Source: a virus
DNA: 64,000 bases
Virus record (IMG/VR): IMGVR_UViG_3300024264_002221
Coordinates: 18,696 to 82,695 of that record
Strand: one strand, 5' to 3'
Shown in pieces: positions 53,843 to 62,213 of this stretch (the stretch's first letter is position 1; each line of letters starts with the position of its first letter). The position numbers and the translations under genes are program-made. The notes under the pieces were generated by a model that had not been told where the DNA came from, ran no database searches, and was given only the letters and a program-made list of their open reading frames with translations.

Positions 53843-55342
53843 CTACCCTAAACCAAAAATGGTTTTATATGATAAAAAGTTTTGTTTTACTTGGGTGTCT
53901 GTTAGTGAAGTACTGTATCTTCTAAATACGGGAATACATCCGTCAAAGTATGCGTTCCAACTTTTACCAATACTATTAACGGGACCCCCATTTGACGTAG
54001 TACTACTAAATCCCGAGACACTATCTTTAACTCCATTTATGTAAAGGTCCATCGTACCCCCTGATCTGTTAACCCATACTAAATGATAGTATTCATTATA
54101 GTTTACCGTGATACTACTGTTGTGGTTTTGCCAACCTCCGTCATAATTTCTATAATGCATTTTATTACCATATATTCCAAATGCGTTTGCGACGGGGCCT
54201 CCTGAGTTGTTTGATAGTATTGAATAACTAGACCCATGGGCATTAACAATAGTTTCTATAGCCCAATCTCCATTACCTAAAGTAACACTATCTATGTTAA
54301 TATAATTCGAACTACCATTAAATTCAGGATAACCTTCAGGTGTCCATAAAACATTAGATGTGTCTAATGTCTGATTATCTTTAAGGTCAATTAAGGATTC
54401 GGTATTTGATCTCGTTCCTTGAGTAAACTTCGTCGCTTCATTTTTACCTACCTCAACTTGAAAATCACACATATCTATTGAGTATGGATCACTTGATGAG
54501 TTAGGCCACCAGTAAGATATAAAGTTGTATGTGTTTGATGCGGTCCATGTGAATTCATATTTTTTCCATTCTGTAGTAAGTGGACCAAAACTTGTAGAAC
54601 TACCAGAAAAACCACCACCAAAATAGGTTGAGTATCCTAAAGACTTTCCTTCACCTCTTCCATCCGCCCTCTTCAACCAAACACTAATTGTTATCACATC
54701 TCCCAAAGTCACCGGTGTATGGACATTGTATGCCATACCATCAACAACACTGTCAGGTCTATATACGTGCAACCTCATTGCGTTAGTACCATGTCGTTTA
54801 CCTTCATTAATTACTATTTCCTTTATCAAACCTGAATTTGGTACATGGGGTGGTCCCCACCACATAGTTGGGAAGTCAGTTGAGTTAATAGGTATTCTTG
54901 TATCATTTGCATAAGCGTCATGAACCTTAAAGAATCCCGTATCAGGATTTATATATCCTTCAGACCCATTTTGAGAACTATTATATTCGTGTAAACTAAA
55001 TGAATTAGTATCGTTTATTTTTTTAATAACATAATTAGTACCTGCAGTAACCCCACCTCCTGTTGTTTGAGGTCTTAACACATCGAAACTTCTTATCGTT
55101 CTACCCACAGTACCTAATAAAACTATATTATCCGAAACAGAACTAATAGTCCCTATTGAAAAATAAGTATTACCATTATATTGATTGGTGTTATATGTAC
55201 CCCAATTATTTTGGGTAGTAAAGTTACTATTATGTTGTGGTGAAGGTGTTTTATTAGTTGTTGGTTCACCACCAAAGGAAAATCCTTGAGAGTCGTAACC
55301 AAAAACCAAACCTTCATTATTTAAACCTCCACCTACTTTCAT
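53843..55342 (-). CDS. LamG-type tail protein, paralog 1 of 6
   Basis: The N-terminus shows the shared plan MKVGGGLNNEGLVFGYDSQG. A long beta-rich middle has a carbohydrate-binding-like section (IKEIVINEGKRHGTNAMRL...). The C-terminal LamG domain starts at FNGSSNYINIDSV and reaches YHLVWVNRSGGTMDLYINGV and ends TDTQVKQNFLSYK. LamG sandwiches commonly bind carbohydrates or act as laminin-type adhesins. With five related genes in this region, it is likely a fibre or receptor-binding component. The C-terminal end matches that of the other paralogs. Confidence 0.78.
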   Translation of the reverse strand: MKVGGGLNNEGLVFGYDSQGFSFGGEPTTNKTPSPQHNSNFTTQNNWGTYNTNQYNGNTYFSIGTISSVSDNIVLLGTVGRTIRSFDVLRPQTTGGGVTAGTNYVIKKINDTNSFSLHEYNSSQNGSEGYINPDTGFFKVHDAYANDTRIPINSTDFPTMWWGPPHVPNSGLIKEIVINEGKRHGTNAMRLHVYRPDSVVDGMAYNVHTPVTLGDVITISVWLKRADGRGEGKSLGYSTYFGGGFSGSSTSFGPLTTEWKKYEFTWTASNTYNFISYWWPNSSSDPYSIDMCDFQVEVGKNEATKFTQGTRSNTESLIDLKDNQTLDTSNVLWTPEGYPEFNGSSNYINIDSVTLGNGDWAIETIVNAHGSSYSILSNNSGGPVANAFGIYGNKMHYRNYDGGWQNHNSSITVNYNEYYHLVWVNRSGGTMDLYINGVKDSVSGFSSTTSNGGPVNSIGKSWNAYFDGCIPVFRRYSTSLTDTQVKQNFLSYKTIFGLG

Positions 55343-56046
55343 ATACCGTATCTGTGTTTACCATTGTTATAAATTTGTAAGATATCTTCATCGGACAATA
55401 CCGTATTGTAACCATATACTTGACCTATATTTCCTGTATGATAATAACCCGCAGAGTGATAATCAGCACCGAGTAATGTGTTACCCGCGTCGTTAATACC
55501 ACCTCTAAAAGATTGATTTGTATTCGTAAACCCAACAGTGTTCTTTAAAACACCGTCAACATAAATTTTAATATCACCAGTACCTCCATTTCGAGTACAG
55601 GCTAATAAATGATATTTTCCGTCACCCGTTATATCTACATTAGAACTCAGTAAGTTTGAATTACTTCCACCGTCTCCCATCCAAACGGCAGCAGCACCGT
55701 GGTACCTACTCATTAGTTTAAGACCGTATAAATAACTACTTGAAGTTCCTATCACAGTTTGGTGTGGAGATCCAGTACTTCCTTGTTTAACCCAACCTAC
55801 TAATGTAACATTATATAAATTACGTAAGGGACTTGTTGTACCGTAATTAAAGTAACTACCATTTGCACCAAAAGTAAATGTCCCTCCACCGTCGGTCACA
55901 TGAGTAATTGTACCTGTAATAGTTGTACTATCGTCAGAGTGTGAGGTATTTCTATAGTTAGTTCCGTCCCACGACATTTCACTAGCGGGGTCAACAGAGA
56001 ATACTAAACCTTTGTGTTGTATATTTTGTCCCAATTTTATTCCCAT
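55339..56046 (-). CDS. LamG-type tail protein, paralog 2 of 6
   Basis: At 235 residues, this is mostly the LamG unit: GLVFSVDPASEMSWDGTNYR, then WVKQGSTGSPHQT, KYHLLACTRNGGTGDIKIYV, DGVLKNTVGFTN and LSDEDILQIYNNGKHRYGI. It starts with ATG sharing a base with the stop of the small gene upstream (TAATG) and overlaps paralog 1 by 4 bases. It lacks the additional N-terminal domain of paralog 1. It may bind a host glycan. Confidence 0.78.
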   Translation of the reverse strand: MGIKLGQNIQHKGLVFSVDPASEMSWDGTNYRNTSHSDDSTTITGTITHVTDGGGTFTFGANGSYFNYGTTSPLRNLYNVTLVGWVKQGSTGSPHQTVIGTSSSYLYGLKLMSRYHGAAAVWMGDGGSNSNLLSSNVDITGDGKYHLLACTRNGGTGDIKIYVDGVLKNTVGFTNTNQSFRGGINDAGNTLLGADYHSAGYYHTGNIGQVYGYNTVLSDEDILQIYNNGKHRYGI

Positions 56047-56162
56047 TATAAATTACTTTCCGCTTCCTCTGATGTATTATAAACACCAACTAAGTTGGCG
56101 TCCTCTAACACAAACCAACATGGTTGGTTGTCTTTATTTATACCTTCTTCTATAGTTCTCAT
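56046..56162 (-). CDS. 38-residue acidic small protein
   Basis: ATG at 56162-56160 overlaps the upstream LamG stop as ATGA, and TAA at 56048-56046 shares a base with the next LamG ATG. The translation begins MRTIEEGINKDNQPCWFVLE and ends NTSEEAESNL. Double coupling to two fibre genes supports it as a real gene. It could be a chaperone or attachment peptide for these LamG proteins; there is no proof. Confidence 0.65.
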   Translation of the reverse strand: MRTIEEGINKDNQPCWFVLEDANLVGVYNTSEEAESNL

Positions 56163-56833
56163 AACCCAAATCTTGATTTCTGTGCATTATAGTTTTGTAA
56201 AACTTGTTCACCACTTACAACGTTATTATAAACCTTGATTACTGATATTCCACCCGAAAACTGTCTACCATCACCTTCCCAACCAATGTTAAGGTCAGAA
56301 TAATATGATCCCGTACTTGTAGATGTTGTCACCGTATTTTCTAAAACACCATTTATGTACTGATAAAGTTCTCCTGTTGATGAATTCCATACCGACATTA
56401 AATGATGCCATCTATTTCGATCCATTTGAGTTGTTGGTTCATGGTAACCACTTGGACTCGCAGAGTACCAATAATTACTTAATCTTCTATTTGACTTATT
56501 CCAACTTAAATAACAATACCCCTGAATTACTGCACCTCTATCTCCTGAACTTACTTCGTCTTGAGGATATATCCACGCTTCTAATGTTAAATCGTTTGTA
56601 GTTTTATTATTATCGGTATTGGCGTTAAATCGTTTTCCCACCGCATCTAATATAAAACATTTAGCCCCACCTAATTCTCCGTGAGTTGGGGAACCTAATA
56701 TATCCGCATTGTGACCATTACCACTCAAATCGTACCAAGTAGTACCACTACCCGGATATGATCTTTGTGACGCCGCATCTAAAATTAAATTAGCCTGAAC
56801 ACTATTTGTGTGTGCACCTCTGAATATTCCCAT
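56159..56833 (-). CDS. LamG-type tail protein, paralog 3 of 6
   Basis: The 224-residue protein opens with GIFRGAHTNSVQANLILDAA and SYPGSGTTWYDLSGNGHNAD, a common LamG-fibre opening. The sandwich contains DLTLEAWIYPQDEVSSG, WHHLMSVWNSSTGELYQYI and GGISVIKVYNNVVSGEQVLQ. It is a single-domain version. It follows paralog 2 via the small coupled gene. The leader has TATTTATA four bases before the ATG. Confidence 0.8.
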   Translation of the reverse strand: MGIFRGAHTNSVQANLILDAASQRSYPGSGTTWYDLSGNGHNADILGSPTHGELGGAKCFILDAVGKRFNANTDNNKTTNDLTLEAWIYPQDEVSSGDRGAVIQGYCYLSWNKSNRRLSNYWYSASPSGYHEPTTQMDRNRWHHLMSVWNSSTGELYQYINGVLENTVTTSTSTGSYYSDLNIGWEGDGRQFSGGISVIKVYNNVVSGEQVLQNYNAQKSRFGL

Positions 56834-56850
56834 AACTATAAATATCTAAT

Positions 56851-57498
56851 CTATTGGTTTGATGAACCAAATTTGTAAATTCCTAAGTGACCTATTTCTC
56901 TACTCAAATTGGTATCTATGTATATATTTTTACCAATATTTCTAAACTTAGTGAAAAGGTTGAAGTCTTCCCCTAACCAATCATCAGTTTCTTCATTGTA
57001 TGTAAATTCAAAGAAAGGTTTATTTATTTCTTTAAATAAGTCTGTCTTTATTAAAATACATCCCATACCAACACCTTCGACCTTAACTAAATCTTCTTTT
57101 TCATCAAAAGAGACCCAACTATCCCAATTACCAATTTCTCTATATGCTACAGGTGTTTGTGGGTTAGATCTTTTTTTATAGTTACACCCCACTATATCCT
57201 TATCGTGTGATAGTAGTCTTAATAATGTTGTTGATGGGAATGTCATGTCACTATCTAACCATAACGTGTAGTCGGATTCAACCTCCATAGACGATTTAAC
57301 TAACTTCTCTCTCTGATTTAATAATACAGACCCTGAGTTAAAGAATAAGAATGTTTCAATTCCCGCATTTTCAGAAGTTTTTATTAGTTGAGTTAATGAG
57401 AATGCAAAACCACTATGAACCATATCCCTTGTCGGAACGACAATAGATATTCTTTTAGGTTGGTTTAACCATATCGATGTGTTGTTCTTTGATTTCAA
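56851..57498 (-). CDS. GT-A glycosyltransferase-like protein in tail region
   Basis: The 215-residue protein has ISIVVPTRDMVHSGFAFSL, DSD at 82-84 in TLWLDSDMTFPS, DIVGCNYKKRS and a late GEDFNLFTKFRNIG. This is the plan of phage-encoded small GT2-like enzymes. It is surrounded by LamG tail genes rather than by other transferases, so it may glycosylate a tail protein directly. It overlaps the next gene by 4 bases. Confidence 0.75.
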   Translation of the reverse strand: MKSKNNTSIWLNQPKRISIVVPTRDMVHSGFAFSLTQLIKTSENAGIETFLFFNSGSVLLNQREKLVKSSMEVESDYTLWLDSDMTFPSTTLLRLLSHDKDIVGCNYKKRSNPQTPVAYREIGNWDSWVSFDEKEDLVKVEGVGMGCILIKTDLFKEINKPFFEFTYNEETDDWLGEDFNLFTKFRNIGKNIYIDTNLSREIGHLGIYKFGSSNQ

Positions 57499-57941
57499 TC
57501 CCCTGGTAAGTTTTCCCCTAATCCATCATTTTGAACATAGATAGATTGTCCTATTTTTATGAGTTCTTGTACTCTCCTAGCAACCAAATCAAAATCACTT
57601 TTTGGTAGGTTACTTATTTGTTTATATGTATCGGTGTTGTATGTCCCCGAGGTCAATATCTCTATTGATCCGTTTCTTGATAATCTTTCAATGTGTGATA
57701 GTCTTGATGTTGTTTCATCATTATTCAATAAGTTAAATATTTTAACTCTACCATAATGATCAATAATATCAATCATAGAATCTAACTCCTTTTTATATGT
57801 AGTACTGAATATCGATAGAAATTTTATCCACCTGAATCGTCTATAGAATCTCCTTAAGATTTTACGATCGTATTGCACACCCTCCCATTTTATATAGAGT
57901 GTTTCGTATTTAGAAAGTTTGTTTTTGAATCTAAGTTTCAT
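57495..57941 (-). CDS. Hypothetical basic protein (148 aa)
   Basis: The protein begins with a very basic stretch (KLRFKNKLSKYETLYIKWEG, RRFYRRFRW) and continues helical with an acidic C-terminus (NDGLGENLPGD). It has no enzyme motif. It is coupled to the glycosyltransferase at 56851 (4-base overlap) and may be its partner. I do not recognise a family. Confidence 0.55.
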   Translation of the reverse strand: MKLRFKNKLSKYETLYIKWEGVQYDRKILRRFYRRFRWIKFLSIFSTTYKKELDSMIDIIDHYGRVKIFNLLNNDETTSRLSHIERLSRNGSIEILTSGTYNTDTYKQISNLPKSDFDLVARRVQELIKIGQSIYVQNDGLGENLPGD

Positions 57942-57988
57942 TTTTATATATATCCTTAATATAAATAAAATTACTTAGTTTTTAAAGG

Positions 57989-58216
57989 TTAATAATTGTT
58001 TGGTGTATCCAATCCTCCAAAGTCACCCGACTCCTCAGTTGAGGATCCTGAAACTATGTCGGATATGTTAGTAATGGCATTACTTCTATTAATACCTAAA
58101 GTACCGTTGAGTTTAATATTTGACCCCACAGGTGGTGGATACGCATTAGTAGTCCCGAGAGCTCTTGATATTCTCCCCATACTAACTTCTGATCCTGTTG
58201 ACGGTATTACTCCCAT
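57989..58216 (-). CDS. Small conserved phage structural-type protein
   Basis: The opening GVIPSTGSEVSMGRISRALG is a conserved phage pattern (PSSGxIS...IxxxLG) seen at the N-termini of virion-associated proteins. The 75-residue protein is otherwise Ser/Gly/Asn-rich. It has no Cys. It may form a short tail attachment peptide. TATTTATA occurs five bases before the ATG. Confidence 0.65.
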   Translation of the reverse strand: MGVIPSTGSEVSMGRISRALGTTNAYPPPVGSNIKLNGTLGINRSNAITNISDIVSGSSTEESGDFGGLDTPNNY

Positions 58217-58245
58217 AGTCTATAAATAGATTTTTTTATTTTTAA

Positions 58246-59439
58246 TTAGATGTCAAATCTGTTTTTATATGCGTTGTAATTTTGTTTCACTTCTTCAAGT
58301 GTAAGTGCACGATTATAAATTTTAGCCACAGATATATTACCATTCATATATCTTTCGTTAGGGAAATTCCCTATATTTGTAATTCCAAGACTATATGGAC
58401 TAAATGTTGAAAATGTGTACGTACCGTCTTGATCACCGTTTAAATACCACGTCAAGTTCAAACCATCCCAAACCCAAACCACGTGATACCATGTATTTGA
58501 TGATAATGATGTGTTAGCGTATCTCCACGAGTTTGATGATGTCCAATAAGTCATTTTCCACCCACTTCCACTATTCCTAATTTCATGATAACCATGTCTA
58601 TTTCCTGTGGCTACACCACCAAAAATAGAATAGGAATTATGAGTGCCAGATAAATTGTTCATATATATAACAGCCTCTAAAGTAGAACTACCCATCCCCT
58701 CTAAATTTAAATCAAAAGGTGAGAGATAATCATCCGTACCATCAAACACAGGTTGTCCTGTTGAATCAAATGATATATTAGAGACATCTATCTTTGTTGT
58801 ACGGGTTAAATCCATTATACCGTCCGTATTTGGTCTATTGGAAGATGTATATGGACTTGATACTGAGTGTACCTCCACCTGATAATCTCGGTAATAAAAA
58901 TAATCATTTAAACCTGAGACACCAGTAGAGAAATGATATATAAACCATGCATGTACATGACTTCCACTTTTTACTATATTACTTGCAAAATGACCATCTT
59001 CCAAACTTGCATTTATACTACTACCCCCGTTAGATGTATAATTTCCGTTACGAAAATAATTTCTACTACCTCCCCCACTACCGTCGAAAGTTATAGAATA
59101 ACCCTTATCTCTCATATTACCCCAATCGAACTCAGCTGAGTGACTGTACACAACATCTGAAGTATGTGAAGTATATTGCCATTGTAATATTCTAAAGTTA
59201 TTTCCTCTATTTTTGATAGTAACTTTCTTCCATCCATCCCCCTTTTCAGGGGCATCTACTACGGTAACATCATTTCCATAATTACCTGAGTTATGTCCAT
59301 ACGCATGGTGAGTTGAACTTATATTAGTGGTTGGCCTACCTTTATAAAACCTTGTGGATAGACCACAATCGGCAACACCGTAATTAGTATCATATCCAAA
59401 TACTAACCCTTCTATTTCTATGTTTGGTCCTGTATTCAT
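58246..59439 (-). CDS. LamG-type tail protein, paralog 4 of 6
   Basis: The 397-residue protein starts NTGPNIEIEGLVFGYDTNYG and shares RFYKGRPTTNI with paralog 6 (RFYRGKPTTNY). A middle carbohydrate-binding-like part (SAEFDWGNMRDKGYSITFDG) is followed by a LamG sandwich: PVFDGTDDYLSPFD, WYHVVWVWDGLNLTWYLNGD and a terminal ALTLEEVKQNYNAYKNRFDI. It overlaps paralog 5 by 4 bases. Probably a fibre component. Confidence 0.82.
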   Translation of the reverse strand: MNTGPNIEIEGLVFGYDTNYGVADCGLSTRFYKGRPTTNISSTHHAYGHNSGNYGNDVTVVDAPEKGDGWKKVTIKNRGNNFRILQWQYTSHTSDVVYSHSAEFDWGNMRDKGYSITFDGSGGGSRNYFRNGNYTSNGGSSINASLEDGHFASNIVKSGSHVHAWFIYHFSTGVSGLNDYFYYRDYQVEVHSVSSPYTSSNRPNTDGIMDLTRTTKIDVSNISFDSTGQPVFDGTDDYLSPFDLNLEGMGSSTLEAVIYMNNLSGTHNSYSIFGGVATGNRHGYHEIRNSGSGWKMTYWTSSNSWRYANTSLSSNTWYHVVWVWDGLNLTWYLNGDQDGTYTFSTFSPYSLGITNIGNFPNERYMNGNISVAKIYNRALTLEEVKQNYNAYKNRFDI

Positions 59440-60671
59440 AATATGTTGAATCTTCTTTTATAAGAATTAAAATTTCTTTTAATTTGGTTATCATCTAAAG
59501 GTTGTTTGTATAGTTTGATTACCGGTATCTCACCGTTAAAATATCTTGAATACCCACCATTATATTCATATCTACCAACGTATCTTGTTTTCAAAGCACT
59601 ATAACCAGATGAAAAGGAGAATGATGTATGATCACCACCCTCAGGTTCACCATTAACATAGTACTGCATATTAGTTCCTGATTTTTGAACAAATGCAACA
59701 TGGTACCAAGTATCATTATTAAATACCGTGTCCCCATATTTCCATATCCCCTGACCGTGATCCCAAACCGCTAATTTCGATTGGTATATTGCTAACCAAT
59801 TAGCGTTAAAATCGTCCGCTTCCGCAGAGTTAAAATGTTGTGTAGTGGATGCACTATGGGTATAAAAAACATATTCGGCTGTCCATCCTTTATTATCTGG
59901 TGATATCATTATATCACTCCCAAAATCAATAAACTCGTTAGTTCCGTCAAAAGTAAAATTTGCCGTGGGGGTTTCATAGGGTATTACACTATTTAAATGT
60001 GCAACTGCACCTCCCGATTCATTCTCATAACCCCATCCAAATGCGTTTCCCGCACCTAACCCAGGTCTACCAACTAAAACAAATTCTCTCCTTCCATTTG
60101 ACCATGATAAAACTTCTTTAGGTGCTCCTAAATCTACTAAAGTCTCTCTTATTCCCGTAACATCATATCTATCATTTGCATGACTTGCGATAATTACGTG
60201 AGTTGAATCAGGAAAATTTGTTTTAATTACCTCATAATCATCTAAAAATTTATTTGACTCACTAACATAATCCGTAGATGAATATAAATCGTAACAATGT
60301 CCGTCTATTCTCAGTCCATTAAAATACGAGTTAGGTACCCAATCAACTCCATCATGAACATAATAGTTAAGTGACCTACTAGCACCATAAGTCATACTTC
60401 CGAATTGTACGTTATGACCTGGTGTGACACCATCTCTATTTGCGGGAGTATAATTACCTTCAGGATAAGTTATGGCATATAAAGTATAATATTGCGCATC
60501 AGTTAAATGTGGAGAGAAGGTACTTGGGTATTCACTCTTATCGATTAAATTTTTAATAATGTTATCCGCAAAATTTGTGCCGTTAGGTGTGAACCCTCTT
60601 ATAGACGCACCTGAATCTAAACAAATAACTAATCCATCTCTTTTTATTTTAGGTCCCGAAGATACTCCCAT
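59436..60671 (-). CDS. LamG-type tail protein with ILEI/FAM3-like domain, paralog 5 of 6
   Basis: The N-terminus (SSGPKIKRDGLVICLDSG) and C-terminal LamG sandwich (FDGTNEFIDFG, WYHVAFVQKSGTNMQYYVNG, KQPLDDNQIKRNFNSYKRRF) follow the family plan. Residues about 100-230 are different: DLYSSTDYVSESNKFLDDY, then HVIIASHANDRYD, then a helix with LVDLGAP and FVLVGRPGLGAG. This order resembles the interleukin-like EMT inducer (ILEI/FAM3) domain, known from animal cytokine-like proteins and some phage proteins. It probably adds a further binding module to the fibre. Confidence 0.78.
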   Translation of the reverse strand: MGVSSGPKIKRDGLVICLDSGASIRGFTPNGTNFADNIIKNLIDKSEYPSTFSPHLTDAQYYTLYAITYPEGNYTPANRDGVTPGHNVQFGSMTYGASRSLNYYVHDGVDWVPNSYFNGLRIDGHCYDLYSSTDYVSESNKFLDDYEVIKTNFPDSTHVIIASHANDRYDVTGIRETLVDLGAPKEVLSWSNGRREFVLVGRPGLGAGNAFGWGYENESGGAVAHLNSVIPYETPTANFTFDGTNEFIDFGSDIMISPDNKGWTAEYVFYTHSASTTQHFNSAEADDFNANWLAIYQSKLAVWDHGQGIWKYGDTVFNNDTWYHVAFVQKSGTNMQYYVNGEPEGGDHTSFSFSSGYSALKTRYVGRYEYNGGYSRYFNGEIPVIKLYKQPLDDNQIKRNFNSYKRRFNIL

Positions 60672-60673
60672 AG

Positions 60674-61006
60674 TTACTCTATATCATTACTTGGTGACCA
60701 TTCGGATGTTCTCAATAAATTCAAAATTTCCTCATGGTTATATTCGTTATATTCTTCTGAATAAATCGACGGTCTACCGTAAACTCCGACCTCTATCGTA
60801 TTAGTATGTGTAATTGTGGGGTCTTCAGCGTCTTGATATTCCACATCATACTCTTCCGTAACCACATTGACTTCATACTTGATAAAGGTTTTTAAACCGT
60901 CTACCGATAATCTTAACGATTCTGGTGATGATTCTAATATTTGATTGAAATCAATTGTATCTATTAATGTTGTTGGTATTACTAACCATCTTCTGTTTTC
61001 GTACAT
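60674..61006 (-). CDS. Conserved small phage protein (110 aa)
   Basis: The protein begins YENRRWLVIPTTLIDTIDFN and contains LRLSVDGLKTFIKYEVNV, ending in an acidic HNEEIL-like helix. I associate the RWLVIP...DFNQxLE plan with marine phage proteins located beside fibre genes. It lies two and four bases from its neighbours in the LamG row. Function unknown; a structural or assembly role is likely. Confidence 0.7.
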   Translation of the reverse strand: MYENRRWLVIPTTLIDTIDFNQILESSPESLRLSVDGLKTFIKYEVNVVTEEYDVEYQDAEDPTITHTNTIEVGVYGRPSIYSEEYNEYNHEEILNLLRTSEWSPSNDIE

Positions 61007-61010
61007 ATTG

Positions 61011-62213
61011 TTATAAGTTAAATCTGTTTTTATAGGCGTTATAATTTTGTTTTATCTCGTCGGATGTGAGTGCCCTACCATAAACTTTACCAACGTACAC
61101 CTCACCATTAAAATAATAATCATTATATTCTGGTGTCCATCTACCCGAACATATTGGTTGAGGGATAAAATTGGGAGTTGCGGAAAGACTATACGTTGAA
61201 TCCAACATTCCATTTATAAACCACTCTATAGTGTTATTAGATGAATCATATTTTAATACTGCATGAAATGGTACACCCACTTGAATAACGTATGTCGTAT
61301 TTTTAGATGCATATTCTCTTGACCCATTTGTATATCCGATAGACGCACCTAATCTATTTCCACTTACGTAATTTATTCCAAAATTAGATTGTGGTGATGT
61401 ATACTGATGATTTGTTAGAATACCCGCAGGTGAATCAGGACCTCCGTTAGCCATGGCAACAATTTCCCATGTTTGGTTCCCTTTTATTAGAAATTGCTCA
61501 TCAGTAACAAGGTAATCGTTTGTACCATCAAAAACAGGTTGTCCGTAACTTGGGTCTAACGGTGAACTTATAGAGTCGAACGATACATTATCTAAAGTTA
61601 TGAAAGACCTTTTAAAATCATAGAGTGATTGTTGACCATCTCTTGTCCCATCAACAAAAGGACTTGGAGTACCTTTTTCTAACATTGGTGAATGAAAGTC
61701 AATAATACCTCCATTGGTATTATCTATCATCACAAATATTCTTGTGGGGTTGGCCCCTAAAGTTTTAGTCAAATAAAATCTTTGGAAATTATTCGTAACA
61801 GGAACATATACGGTACTATATCCAGAAACATTATCATACACTCTAATACCAACATTTGCAACATTACCAGTTCTTTTTAAATAGACACTAAAAGTTACGA
61901 CCTGTGAGGATAGTGTAGATAAATCATCATCTAAAACATAATCATGACTATACATATAACTTGTTCCACTGGTATTATAAGTGCCGATCGGTGTATTAAA
62001 CTCGCTATTACCAAGAGTGTAAGTGGGAGTAGCTCCATTCCATCGAGATCCCTGAACCACGTTATAACCACTAAGTCCGTCTGATAAATAATTTGTAGTG
62101 GGTTTACCTCGATAAAACCTAGTAGTTGTATCTACACCAGATAAACCATACCCAGTGTCATATCCGAATACTAATCCACCTTTTTGTATGTTTGGTCCTC
62201 TATGAATCCCCAT
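61011..62213 (-). CDS. LamG-type tail protein, paralog 6 of 6
   Basis: The 400-residue protein starts GIHRGPNIQKGGLVFGYDTG and has a middle carbohydrate-binding-like module (VTFSVYLKRTGNVANVGIRV) and a C-terminal LamG sandwich: PVFDGTNDYLVTDEQFLI, FHAVLKYDSSNNTIEWFING and the ending ALTSDEIKQNYNAYKNRFNL. It is most similar in plan to paralog 4. It directly abuts the S74 fibre gene (no gap), which suggests joint production. Confidence 0.82.
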   Translation of the reverse strand: MGIHRGPNIQKGGLVFGYDTGYGLSGVDTTTRFYRGKPTTNYLSDGLSGYNVVQGSRWNGATPTYTLGNSEFNTPIGTYNTSGTSYMYSHDYVLDDDLSTLSSQVVTFSVYLKRTGNVANVGIRVYDNVSGYSTVYVPVTNNFQRFYLTKTLGANPTRIFVMIDNTNGGIIDFHSPMLEKGTPSPFVDGTRDGQQSLYDFKRSFITLDNVSFDSISSPLDPSYGQPVFDGTNDYLVTDEQFLIKGNQTWEIVAMANGGPDSPAGILTNHQYTSPQSNFGINYVSGNRLGASIGYTNGSREYASKNTTYVIQVGVPFHAVLKYDSSNNTIEWFINGMLDSTYSLSATPNFIPQPICSGRWTPEYNDYYFNGEVYVGKVYGRALTSDEIKQNYNAYKNRFNL

